A stretch of 64,000 nucleotides of DNA from positions 4,030,001 through 4,094,000 of the forward strand of contig JAJQJQ010000003.1 of NCBI GenBank assembly GCA_028622995.1, given 5' to 3'. Shown piece by piece: positions 23,401 to 35,200 of this stretch. The notes under the pieces were generated by a model. That model was given only the letters and a program-made list of their open reading frames with translations. It did no database searches and was not told where the DNA came from. Source of the DNA: Panagrolaimus kolymaensis. Taxonomy: Eukaryota; Nematoda; Chromadorea; Rhabditida; Panagrolaimidae. How positions within the stretch are numbered: the first letter of the stretch is position 1; each line of letters begins with the position of its first letter. The position numbers and the translations under genes were made by a program.

Positions 23401-26400
23401 TAGGTTATTTCGTGCATTATTTCAATATATACCTATACGAGATTCACCAAATGAAAATCCACATCTTGAACTTCCTCTTCAAACTGGCGACTATGTATTA
23501 GTTCATGGTCAAATGGATGAAGATCAATTTTATTTTGGTGAAACATTAAATGGTAAAACTGGCTTGGTACCTTCAAATTACGTTGAAAGAGTGCCTGATC
23601 ACGTTTTGCTTCAAAACGCTTCACGTGCACCTAGTCCAGTTTCAGGAGGTGGTGGAGGAGGAGGAATACGTAGTTGTAGTTTAACAAATCTTGCATGTTG
23701 TGAACCATCCACAAGTAATAGCGGTATAGGCATAGGTGGTGGTTGTGCAGGCGCAACTACTAATCAACGTTTAGCAACGATATCAGCTGGAAGCACAATT
23801 CAACCTGGATTTATTCCATATTCTGAACAACAACAACAATTGCCATCAACTTCATTTTCATCAATGCATATTCCATATAGTAGTAATATAAATAGTGGAA
23901 CTAATAATTGGTATAATCTTAGTAGTACTTTACAACGTCCTGAAAGTCCATCATTTGCTTTAAATGTGCCATTACATCATACTCAAATATTGCATGATTT
24001 TACGGATTCTCAATTTGCTCCATTACCCGATTCAGTATGTCCATATCCTCCGGTAGATGTTTCAAAAGTAACTGTGCAAGAAATGAGACAACCTGACCAG
24101 CCAAGAGGTAAACTTTTTTTTAAAAACATTAGACATTTATCGATTTTTCTTTGTTGTTAAATGAATTATTCAATTCTCTGGTTGCATAGTCAAAAGACTG
24201 TAGCTAGGTTACTTTTTTGAATATTTTTTTTTTCGGCAACCATTTATACATACGTCTGACAATTTTTTCTTCTTCTAAAAATCCCAGGGGAAGGAGAAGA
24301 TTACTAAATTAAACGCATTTTTAAAAATATTTAAACGATAAAAAGAAATATTTTATGCAAATTTGTTTTTTTTAAAGTTACAAAAAGAAATGCAGAAACA
24401 GCTTAAAAATTGTGATGGAATTTAGTGAAATTGACATTAAAAATAAATACACTTATTTTAATTGGGATCTTTTTTCTTCTTATTTGCCGCTATTTATCGT
24501 TTGAAATTATTGCGTCTCCACGCAGAAATAAAATGCTATTTTACAAAGGCAGCGGCATTTTTGTTTATTTAGTGCAAAAAAAAAAGAAATAAATGAAGCA
24601 AAGCAAAAAAGGAGAATATGAAAAAAATATTTATAAATAAAATCATTTCTTTTTTTAGTACCATTTCCTCGAGAATTGACAGTTGAAAAAAAGTTAAGCC
24701 GTAGCGCAGTTATATCATGGCTGCCGCCTGAAGATAAATTAATCGTAGTTTCACAATATCATGTTTGCGCGGATGGCGTTGTAAAGGCTGTGGTTCCGGG
24801 AGCATATAAATGCAAAGCATTAATCGAAGATTTAAATCTTGATAAATCTGTCAACATTTCGGTTCGAGCTGTTACTGAACATGGGCATAGTCCTGATGCA
24901 GCTTGTACCATTGCACTTGGCACAGGTATCTTTTGTTTAAAAAATTTTTAAATCTATTTTTTGTTTTAGAAGCCCCGGTGGCACCTCAACGAGTTCGTGT
25001 TACTTCGATAACTCCAATTTCTGCATGCCTTAGTTGGTATCCATCTAATAGCAATGCAGAACATGTGATATTATTAAATGCAATTAAAGTGGGTGTATGC
25101 CCGCCTTCAGTCTTTCAAGTAAATTATTTTTTTTATGCCAACATATTATAAATAAATTTATTTATAATTACAAGAAAAAAATGGGAGTTTTATTATTAAA
25201 TTCCCCTTTTTTTAGGTACAATTACAAGGTCTTTCACCTTCAACAATATATCGGGTCTCAGTTCGAACTAAACATCCTAAAGCTGTTTTAGAACAACGTC
25301 CAGTGGAGAGATGCGTTGACTTTAAAACTTTGCCAAAAAGTGAGTGTGTCTGCCACCATTTATTTTTTTATATTTATATTTATTTTTTGCCAACTTTCTT
25401 GTTCCGTTTTCTCATTGTTTGCAAGAAATTATTTCTAACAAACTTTTTTTTATCCTTTTTTTTGCTCCCCTCCATTTTTTATTCTTGACATTTAAATTTT
25501 AAAAGCTTTATAAATTTTTTCTTGTTTTTAAAGAAAAAATAATCTTTGTGTAATTCGAAAAACTTTGTAATTATTTTATTTTTCTACTTTTCTAATGTTT
25601 TGTTTTTTCCTATTTTGTTTTTCCGCCCCTGCTTTTGCTATCTATTAGATAAGATAAAGAAAGTGTGAGAATCATTAATTCACAGCGCAAGCCACTTAGA
25701 AAAAAAACACTTTTTGTCGTCATTATATTTTTTTACGAGCGATTAAAGTTGTTGTTTAGAAGGCACGCATCTGAAGAAAAAAGTAAGAAAAATCATGAAA
25801 TATTCAAAGAATTAGTTTCAATGTCACTTCTTACTTCTTTTTTACTAACTACTAAAATATAACGCCCAAGCATAAATGAAACGGTGGTTGAAGCAAAAGT
25901 AAAAAGTATGAAATGCGATGCCCCCAGCATATCCTCCTTCTTAGGCAATAGCTATGCTTTGCTTTTTTTTGCCGCTGCAACTCTTTTTTTCTTCGAAACT
26001 TTTTTTTATTTTCAAATTACTAAAACTTTATTCAAACTTCTTTTTTTTTCTTACCTCGCATGTAAATGTTTTTTTTTGTTTAAAGAAAATATGCCAAAAA
26101 AGTGGCTAAAAATTTTTGGGTCTCTTTCTTCATCCCTTGTTTTTAACATTTCGATTAGTTTTTTTTCTTTTGAGGTTAGCGAGCTAGCAAGCTATATATT
26201 TAAAGTGTTCGCTTTTCTTACTTCCTTTCATTTTCTACAAGAAAAAAAACAGAGAGAAATCCATTTTAAACCACTATTTTTTCAATTCATACATACTTCT
26301 CTCATGAAATAAATATTATTTTTTGTTTTTTTTCGTGCTAGCTTTTTTCTTTTAAAAAAACTTACTTCTTAAGAAAAAAGGAAAAATATATTTGAAGTTA

Positions 26401-29400
26401 CATATATTCGTAGGCCAACGACGACGAAAAAATAAAAGTTATTTTTGGTAGTAAAAAAAAAGGTGACGTGATATACACAATGTTTTTGACCACTTTATAA
26501 AAAGCTATGTATGTATGTATGTTGTTTTCAAACCGTTTTCCTTCTAACTTTCATTATTTTATGCTCAAATGCGTGTTCCAAGCATGCATTTCCGGATTTT
26601 TTATAATATTTAAAAAATTCACTCTCTCATTTCTCAGTAATATAACGAGCAACGGTGTAGTAGAGTCTATTAACATACGTGTAAGATTCATATAAATTTT
26701 TATTAACTTTATTATTTAAGCCATCCTAAACACGCTATTATCAATAGTTAGTATTTAAGAAATGAGATATGTACATACTTCTTTCTTTTTAAGAAGTAAG
26801 CCAAAGAAAAAACAAAAAGATAAATGAATATTCTTAGAGTTGTGGACAAACAACCAACAACGGCTTTAACATAATCTGTTTCCACACACTTTCATGTTCT
26901 TCGACATCCATTTTTTATGTTCCGATTTCATATTTCCGCTAAAAAATCCTCTTTATTAAAAAGCTTTTTTGTCTTTTCTTTTTACATTCAATGGCTTTTC
27001 TAAGCCGTTTTTTTTGCTTTCTTCTAAAGTACACCTTTCATTCATTATTATTTTTTTCCGGCAGCAACCACCGTTTATCTCTTTGATACTTCCGCGTTAT
27101 GATCCTTAAATTATTTTTTTCGTTAAAGTATTCGCTTATTTAATTTCTAAAATATTGATAGATTTCTGTTGGCCATTAAAGTCAAAAGCAAATATTGCAT
27201 AATCTTTATATCTTTTTTAAATCCATAGTCATTGATTACTTTTTCGATTAGAAGATTATAGAGCACTTAATATTTACGTTATCCATATTTTTTTTCGTTG
27301 GCTTCATTCATTCTTTTATTTTAATCTTTTCTCAATGGTTGAAAGTTTTTTTTTGTGTCGTCGTCTATGAAGCGTTTTTTCATTTTCTCATTTTTTCCCC
27401 TCGTTCCAATGGTTAAAATACATTAGTGGTCAATTATTTTTGCCACCATGAGATGCGCGCTTTGATGTTGCTTAAAAATGACTAAAGCCACTTCGAAGTT
27501 CGAACTAAACAAAAAAATACATTGATAAAATGTTTTCAAAGGCCTATTTGAGATTAATGTAATTGCCTCATTTTTATTTTTATCTAAAAACTTCTTTAAA
27601 AAGTTTTCATTTATTTTTATAAAATTCAAGATAATATTGTTTTCATATACTTGCTTTAGGCGATTTGCACTTTATCTCTAAATTTTTATTTTTTATAATT
27701 TTTTACTTTTGTTTTTATTGAAGATTTTTTGGAAACATTTACACTTCTTTTAATGAATAAATTTTTTTAGTTGGTTTGCCGGATCCTCCATCCCACGTCC
27801 AAGTGGAAGTAGGTCCTCAACCAGGTACATTACTAATATCTTGGAAACCGGTAACAGCTCAGCCAAAACCACCTTCAAGAGCGGCAGTTCATTCATATTT
27901 AGTATTTGCAGACGGGCAAAATATTGCTCAAGTTCCTTCAGCAACAGGTAATTTTAATTTATTAAAATTTGTATAATTAGATTGAATTCTGTTTTCTAAT
28001 TTTTAGCTGATCACGTATTATTAAGATTAGCAGATTTTGCTGACGATCCACCTATTTTTATTACTATTAGAACACGAACAAGGGAAGGAGCCATATCAGC
28101 TGATTCAAACGTAGTTCGAGTGCCTCGTGGGATATCAGCAACCAATCCAAACGTACTTGCATCTTCACGAGAACATTTGCCTTTTTCTTCTTCAATTGCA
28201 GTGAATACTGCAACCGGACCTCTTACAACTACATCCTTGCCAAACAGCCTAATTGGTAAGTAAAAAAAAAAGAGAAGCCGAGTTTAGTCGAGTCAAACGT
28301 TCATCATTGATTTTTAATTTCCTCTTCTATTTCTTTTTTTCTTTGCAGGGAACATAGTGGGTTCACAATCTCATAATCCTGACTTTTTACAATCAGCAAT
28401 GAACACACTTGCAATGTCATACGGATTACCACAACAACATACTTCCGCAATTTCGAGTGGAAGTGCACCGTCTGGTCTTCTTACAACCCTTCCTCTTTCA
28501 CATCAACAACAACAATCGATGAGTGCTCAACAACAGCAACAACTCCATCAATTACAACAACAGCATCAACAAGCAGCAATGCATTCACAAATTTATAATA
28601 CCGGTTATCCGATGACCCAATCTGCTATGCTACCTTCAAACCAAGCAGCAGCAAATATTTATGGCACTGGTATTAGTCAATCAACTGGTCCACTTCTTAA
28701 TGGAGCAAATAATGCTGCTAAACTAGCTGATGTAAGTATATGTTTTTCATTTTTTTGTAGTGTACATTATTTCCTTTACTTTTTTTTTTGCATTGGTTTT
28801 GGATCCCTTTTTCTGCTTTCAGAAAAAAAATATTTTGCTTCAAAGCATTTTTTCTATCCTGAGTTTATCAGATATTCATATAAGCAGCGACCAAGTAAAA
28901 CAAAGGCTTTGAAAATGAATGAATAGTTTTTTTTTAAAAGCAAAAAAAAATATTCGGTCTAGGTTGCAACAACAACTAAAAACCATGCATTCCTATAAAA
29001 GAAAAAGCCTACCCACCACAAAGGCTCATTGACAAAAAAGCCTTCTTTTTTGGATGTTTGCATGAATAAAAGCGGTGGTTTTTGCTCCGTTGACGGCGGC
29101 ATCGTCTTCCTTTTATTTCACTAATGCCTGGAGTTTTTTTGGCCGTCACCAAGTGGAAACAAGCAAAAAAGTGCAAAATAGCCATCTTTGTGAGAAAACT
29201 CAAAAAAAAGCTTTTTAGCTGTAACAATGCCACTCAGAAAAAATAATGCGAATTTTATTTTCAATGTTCCCACCTCCAAAAGTTTGACTCGTAAAAAACG
29301 CCTTAATTTAAAAAAAACTCATTAATTACTAAAATTAGTAATATTCTTGGAGATAATCCTGATTCCCATCTTTAATAAGTTTTATCTTATATTTTTGTAG

Positions 29401-31797
29401 TGGAAACAACAACAGCAGTCAGCTGCAACAGCGGCAGCAGCAGCGGCGGCAGCGGTTGTAGCAGCCCATCAACAACAACAAAACCAACCCTCAAGTCAAT
29501 ACTACACCTTTCATCCAAAATCTCTTTTTAAAGAATTCACTGGAGCTGATGATAAGCCAAGTGTATTAGAAATGGAAAATAATTATTTATTGAAGCACCG
29601 TCAACAACAACGTGAAAGAGAAATGGCTAGTATGGATCGATATGGAACTCTTGGAGGTAGTTCTACATTGAATCGTTATGATTATTATGGCGGCCGAAGA
29701 GGTCATCTCCGTGGTCAATATAGTTATGATGATTATTCAACAGGAATGTCAAGTAGTGGACGACCATTGATTATGGCTGGCGGTAGAAAACCCACAGCAA
29801 TTCCACCAAGGTTATCCAGAGTTCGAAGCGAAGAATTACTTGGAACTAGAAGTGAACCAGATTTACGTCCTCTCGCTATCACAGAAGATGACGAGAACTG
29901 CAGGTTATTTGTAGCCTTATTTGATTATGATCATTTAATGTCACCCAATCCCAATGCTCAACAAGAGGAACTCTCTTTTCGAAAGCATCAATTAATTAAA
30001 GTAACACAAATTTAAAAAAATAATAAACATCCTAAATTTCTTTTTCAGGTTTATGGTGATGTTGATGCAGATGGGTTTTATCGAGGCCTAATTGGACGTC
30101 GTTTTGGTTTGGTGCCTTCCAATATGGTCATTGAAATAGCGAAAGATGATATAATGCCTCAACGTCGTCGTTCAGATGCATATCCCGTTGAACCTGCCAT
30201 TCGAAGAACTCGATGGGGATCAATAAAATCGAGAAGTTATGACCACGCAGGGGATCGAAGAAGAATTATTCCAGGTCAAACTTATAATACTCCTAGCCAT
30301 GCTCATATGGGTGGACCAAGTGTAATTCCTGGAGCTCCCATGTATTCATCATTAGATCGAAGGGAACATTCCCTTCCACCATATCGATACCATAATCGTC
30401 CAAATTATGAAGGTCCTCAACCAGCATCAGCCAGAACATATGGAGTGCCACCTCGCAATACTTACGGGTATACTTCCGCTAGAGATTATCCTCCAAGAGA
30501 TTCAGCTAGAGAATATCCTCCCAGAGATCCACATTACGAACAGCCACCTGTGCCAGAAATTTATGAAGGTGGTCCTGTAAGGGAATATCGAAGAGGTGTC
30601 AGTGGTAGTGTTGGTGGTGAAGATTACGGGCGGGATACATATCAATGGGATTATCCAAATGAACAAAGGGAAATGCGAGAAGGAGGAGGTCGAGGCGATT
30701 ATCGTTATGATCATCCACCTTATGAAGACGATCGTTATCCTCCACCAGTGCAACAACGTCCAGCTTTGAGAAGAGAGTATCCAAGATATCCTGAACAGCA
30801 ACAACAACAACAAGCTGGACAATGGGCAGGAATGCGAGATCCATATGATATTCCACAACAGCAACTCCCACCACAACAACAGCAACAGCCGCCTTCTTCC
30901 CAACAGCCACCACAAGGAAGATATGGTGCGCCACCACCGCAACAGCAGCAACAACAAACTCCTGGATTAGACGACAAGTAAGCTTTAAAAAAGAATAGAA
31001 AACAACTAATGAAAATTTTATAGGTTATCTCGATTGAACGGCGAACCATCACAATTTCGAAAACTCATAGCTAAATATGATTATGATCCAAAGATTTGTA
31101 GTCCAAATCCTGATGCTGAACAGGTAATAATTAACTTTGCTATTTTAGAATAACTTTAATAAAAAAAAAATAAATTATAGGTGGAACTAACATTTCGTCA
31201 AGGCGATATGATTATTGTTTACGGTGATATGGATGATGACGGTTTTTATCTTGGTGAGCTTAATGGAGTAAAAGGAATGGTACCTTCAAACTTCCTTCAA
31301 ATACCGGGTGCAAATCAAATAGGAGCTCCACCCAATGCAATGCAGCAACAACAATCTATGCAACAACCCATGGGATCTATGGGTCAACAACAGCCACAAT
31401 CTATAATGGCAGGAAATAGTGGTGGAGGTCTCATGGATATGCTGCCTCCAGGTGCTCCACGTCCTAAAGGTGTGGCATTCAGTGAACCCAATAAAAAGCC
31501 TGTACCAATAAGGCAAACAAGTCAAACTTCCAATAAAATAAGTGCTACGGGTACCATGTCAGCTGCAACAGGAGCAGCAGGAAGTACATCAGCTATGGCT
31601 TCAAAAACACCTAAAATATCTACGTCTGGAGCGGCAGGCAAAACTTTAGCAAAAAAGAGTAGTGATTTGGGACAAAAAACAGCTGCTACCTCGGCTGCAA
31701 GGAAATCGTCGCAAGCAGCAAAAAAAGTTGAGGGAAAAGTAAATTTATCGAATATCTTTTTATAATTATCTAATAAACTTTTTTTTAGAAAAAGTAA
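20487..31797 (+). CDS. rimb-1: RIM-binding protein, presynaptic SH3/FN3 scaffold
   Basis: RIM-BP links RIM and voltage-gated calcium channels at presynaptic active zones. Thirteen exons give about 1507 aa: 20487-20761, 23404-24107, 24659-24925, 24970-25118, 25216-25339, 27771-27947, 28007-28255, 28349-28731, 29401-30000, 30049-30977, 31024-31123, 31181-31738 and 31789-31797. Domain order is SH3-I (about residues 92-156, LFRALFQYIP to GLVPSNYVERV), three fibronectin III repeats (about 327-600), a Gln/Ala-rich linker, SH3-II (about 943-1012, LFVALFDYD to GLVPSNMVIEI), a Pro/Gln/Tyr-rich linker and SH3-III (about 1295-1370, IAKYDYDP to GMVPSNFLQIPG). This SH3-FN3x3-SH3-SH3 plan is diagnostic. 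Introns 1 and 5 exceed 2.4 kb. Retention of the last intron would end the protein eight residues after exon 12 instead of using the 9-base final exon. Further 5' exons are possible. Confidence 0.9.
20762..23403 (+). other. rimb-1 intron 1, no gene seen
   Basis: A 2.6-kb intron bounded by gtaagc and tttttag. It contains AT tracts, CT-rich stretches near 22160-22240 and 22400-22480, and a short GC-containing patch at 22690-22800. ORFs inside are products of low complexity. First introns of this size in an otherwise compact gene often hold neuronal enhancers, but I see no recognisable site. Confidence 0.5.
25340..27770 (+). other. rimb-1 intron 5, no gene seen
   Basis: A 2.4-kb intron between two fibronectin III exons. 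It is T-rich, with a CG-poor composition and several poly-T runs. ORFs of 60-140 codons here are dominated by Phe, Leu and Lys and have no splice context, so I do not call genes. Confidence 0.5.
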
Positions 31798-32248
31798 ACA
31801 GAATTCAAATAAAATAACCATAAAATATTTAAAAAATAAGCAAAGAATCTAATGCGGGACAAGTGTGGCTTTTTTTTCTTCACAGACACACAAATAATAT
31901 TAAATCATTGTTCAAACTTTCTCCAAAAAATTACTTCAATAAATCACTTGTTTTTTGTTTTTATTATAGCGTTTTTGTGCTCAGTACTTTTTTATGATTA
32001 ATTTAAATTTTTAATAAAAGATTAATAAAATACTTTTAAATAAATTTAATTGTTGTTTTTATTATGCACGGTTTGGTTTTCTCAACAAAAGTTAGTTATC
32101 CCGGATTATCTCAATCCAAAAAAATAAAAAAAAGTATTGTGATTTTTTTCTTATCATTATGGAATTATAATAAATTGTTTTTAAATTTTTATTTCAACAA
32201 AACGAATGGAAGAAAAAACAAGGATATATACAACAACAAATTTAAAGC
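31798..32248. other. 3' flanks between rimb-1 and taf-10
   Basis: These are the convergent 3' ends of rimb-1 (plus) and TAF10 (minus). The stretch is AT-rich with several AATAAA-like motifs, for example around 31809, 32013 and 32040. No gene seen. Confidence 0.5.
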
Positions 32249-35200
32249 TTAATTACTTGTAAAAGAGCGAATTCCATGTTCAGATAAAACTTCTTTAACA
32301 AGTTCATGAGATAGAACGTATTTGGTTTCTTTAGTAGCTCGATTGGTTTGGCCTAGACCTCGAGAACGGGCCTGAAAAAATCAAAAGTTCTATTTAAAGG
32401 AACAAGACTATTTGCTGCCTTTTTCGAAAATGAAGGTTCCGTGTCGTAGAAGATGAAAAAATTGGGTCTGGACAAGGGCGCGAAATTTGAAACGTTTTTT
32501 CGTTTCGAAATTATTTTTGCTTTGGTTTTTTTCATTTCCAATTTTTTTTGATGATGTTTGATGTAAAGTTGTTAGTTTTTCTCGATTTTGATGGATGATT
32601 TGATTGTTTTTATGAATATGGTATCTGCTGCTTCATCTTCATGCTACAGGGAAGTTATTTTTATTGTTTTTGTCATATCTTTAGTTCTGTTTTTAGATAC
32701 TTCGTTCAATGGTTGCTTCGTCATCATTTATTCCAGGCCAGTTTTTTCGTATTGTTTGGTTTTTTCTTTAGTTCAATTTTTAGATAATTTTGAAGGTCTA
32801 TGGCTGTTTATGGATAATGATTGAATGATGGATGATTTTCAAATGTTGCTTTTCCTAGATTGATGTTTATGCTTTATGAAACCTCTGACTTTGTTCAAAG
32901 GTTAGTGATTATGTTAGCAATCGAGGATGGGTTGTAATTTGAGTTGCTTGAGATACTTTTGGGAATATGGCTTTTTCAAAACGATGTTGATGATGCGTTT
33001 ATGAAACCTTTCAAGGTTTATGATTACTTTGATCATCATCATCTTCATATTCTTTGCTGATCATTTGAAGTTGATTTATACTTGTTTGAAATAATACCCT
33101 ATCAACTACAAATTCACTTATATGTGTTACTAAAAAGGATGTATCGCTTTTGTCTAACTTTTTATTTTTGCAATTGCCTTTCCCTCATATTGTCAAGTGA
33201 AACTTCGTCGAAAAGGAGACATTCTTCACTTACAACAATCTCTATCACAGTAAATATTTATAATAACAAAGTAAATAAAAAACAAATAACAATATACAAT
33301 AATACAGTCTTATTTGTGGAAAAATTTAGCTTTCATCATCATCAAAATAACATCCATTGTATCCTTTATATTCATTGTCGGCTGATGGATATACCTTTCT
33401 TACAAGAGCAACGACACAAGCTGGTAATTGTAGTCTTTTACCAATACCGAGTGTTTGATGTACCAACATTGTTATTTTACGGTAACAAGCAAATCGATAT
33501 TTTGCTGATTCTTCTGCATAATCGTATTTATCAATATATATGCTTCGGGTCAACTGAGCAACTTGCTTCAATCTTATTTGATCAAGCAAAATAAAAGCAT
33601 CTAGTTCAATACGGTTTTGGATTGTTTGTTCAATGGTGTCGTGATTTGCAAAACATCCTTCATATTTACCAATAAATCGTTGCCAATTAGCAGCCCATTG
33701 CGTTGAGCTTTCTCTGATACTGCAACAGCAAACCATTTCCTCTACAGTAGGCATTGACAAACAATTGTTGCAGTTACACCATTCATCTGATGCACGACTT
33801 CCACTAAACTCACATCCAAGAAGATTGCAGTAATGAGTAGTAGGATATGTTGAAAGAATGTTTGATGAGGAAGTTGGTTTCTTTTTTGGAAAAAAAGCAT
33901 ATGGCGTGATTGAATTTTCCATTATAAAATAGCTTTGAAGAAAAAGGGAAGTCGAAATTGAAAAATAAAGGCAAAGATTTCGAAATTGAAAAATAAAGGC
34001 AAAGATATTTTATTTTGATTATGGAAATTTATTATTTGGCCAAAAATAATTATATGAATTATTTACCTAAGGCGAAGGTCAAATAGCTTTCTTCAACGGA
34101 AAGTTCACACTTTCACTCATTCTTTTACCTGTTGTTATTCTTCACACTTGTAAAAGAAAAAGAGCGAATATTTTAGGTTGATGCCTGCATTCTCAAACAA
34201 TTCGATTTCATTAGTTCCATATTCATAGCAGTTCCCAACAATTTTATTTCGCTTTTGGTAGAAAGATTGTAATATTTTGCGCGTATTTATCATTTACCCT
34301 TTTAATTATTGAAAGATCCTTTACGCAATGCATAATTATTTTTAGAATCATGAAAACTTGCCCCGCTTGCGGAAATACTGTTCATCCTAATAGCTCTGTA
34401 ACTATACCTACTGTGGAATGGCGTAAGCTACAATGGGCTGATATTTTTGGAATCAATCATCAAGATATGCTCGGTTATAGCAGATATACTGTTTTTTGTG
34501 CAAGCCACTTCAACCAAAATGATTTGATTTATGAAAATGGAAGAGTCAAATCGCTAAAGAAAGATGCTCGACCACCTCCATTTAGAACAGAAGGTTCTGG
34601 ACCTACTGCTCCTAAAGTTCTTCGATTGGATTACAAACAAGCTTATGGACGTCCCATTGAAAGAAAAGAAGCAGAAAGAAATACTTCAACTATTGATCCT
34701 CTGCCTAATGATTCTTCCCCTAATTATGATGTGATTGATTTTGATTATCATGTAACAGGTTCTCCTCAGCCTTTACCTGAAAGAAAAAAACGAGGACCAT
34801 ATCGCAAAGTCAAAGATATATATATCAATGATGAAATGACTCCTCGAAATCCTCCTATTATTGTTGAACTTCCAGAAGAAAATGAAGAACCTGTTGAAGA
34901 TATGGTAGAATATGTAATGATTTCCAAAAAAAAGCTTTTATCAATTTTCAACAATTGCCCCGAATGCAAGGCCGTACTTAGCGCAAATCGAAAAAAGGAA
35001 TTGCGTATTATTGGTACTGCTGCAAGCATAACATTTCGATGTTCAAATTGCTGTCCTCAAAGTCAAAAGACATGGGCCACACAAGAAACGCTTCCTGGTA
35101 CAAAAATTTATCAAGGAAATGCTCTTTTAGCATCTGCTGCTACAATTACTCCCGTTCCTTATCCTTCTTTGAAAGAATTATTCAATCTTGCCAAAATAGG

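Noticed and set aside
25884..26312. 142-codon ORF in rimb-1 intron 5
   Set aside because: It is Phe/Leu/Lys-rich from T-tracts and has no domain.
30502..31052. Minus-strand ORFs opposite rimb-1 exon 10
   Set aside because: They are antisense readings of CAA/CAG-rich and CCA-rich codons (poly-Leu, poly-Cys, poly-Val) of the real plus-strand exon.
32588..32824. 78-codon ORF repeated at 36881-37117
   Set aside because: It lies wholly within the terminal inverted repeats, so its duplication is explained by them; hydrophobic, with no family match.
33082..33594. Plus-strand ORF of 170 codons in the transposon
   Set aside because: It overlaps the ballast-like ORF antisense and shows no motif; the minus frame carries the conserved cysteines.
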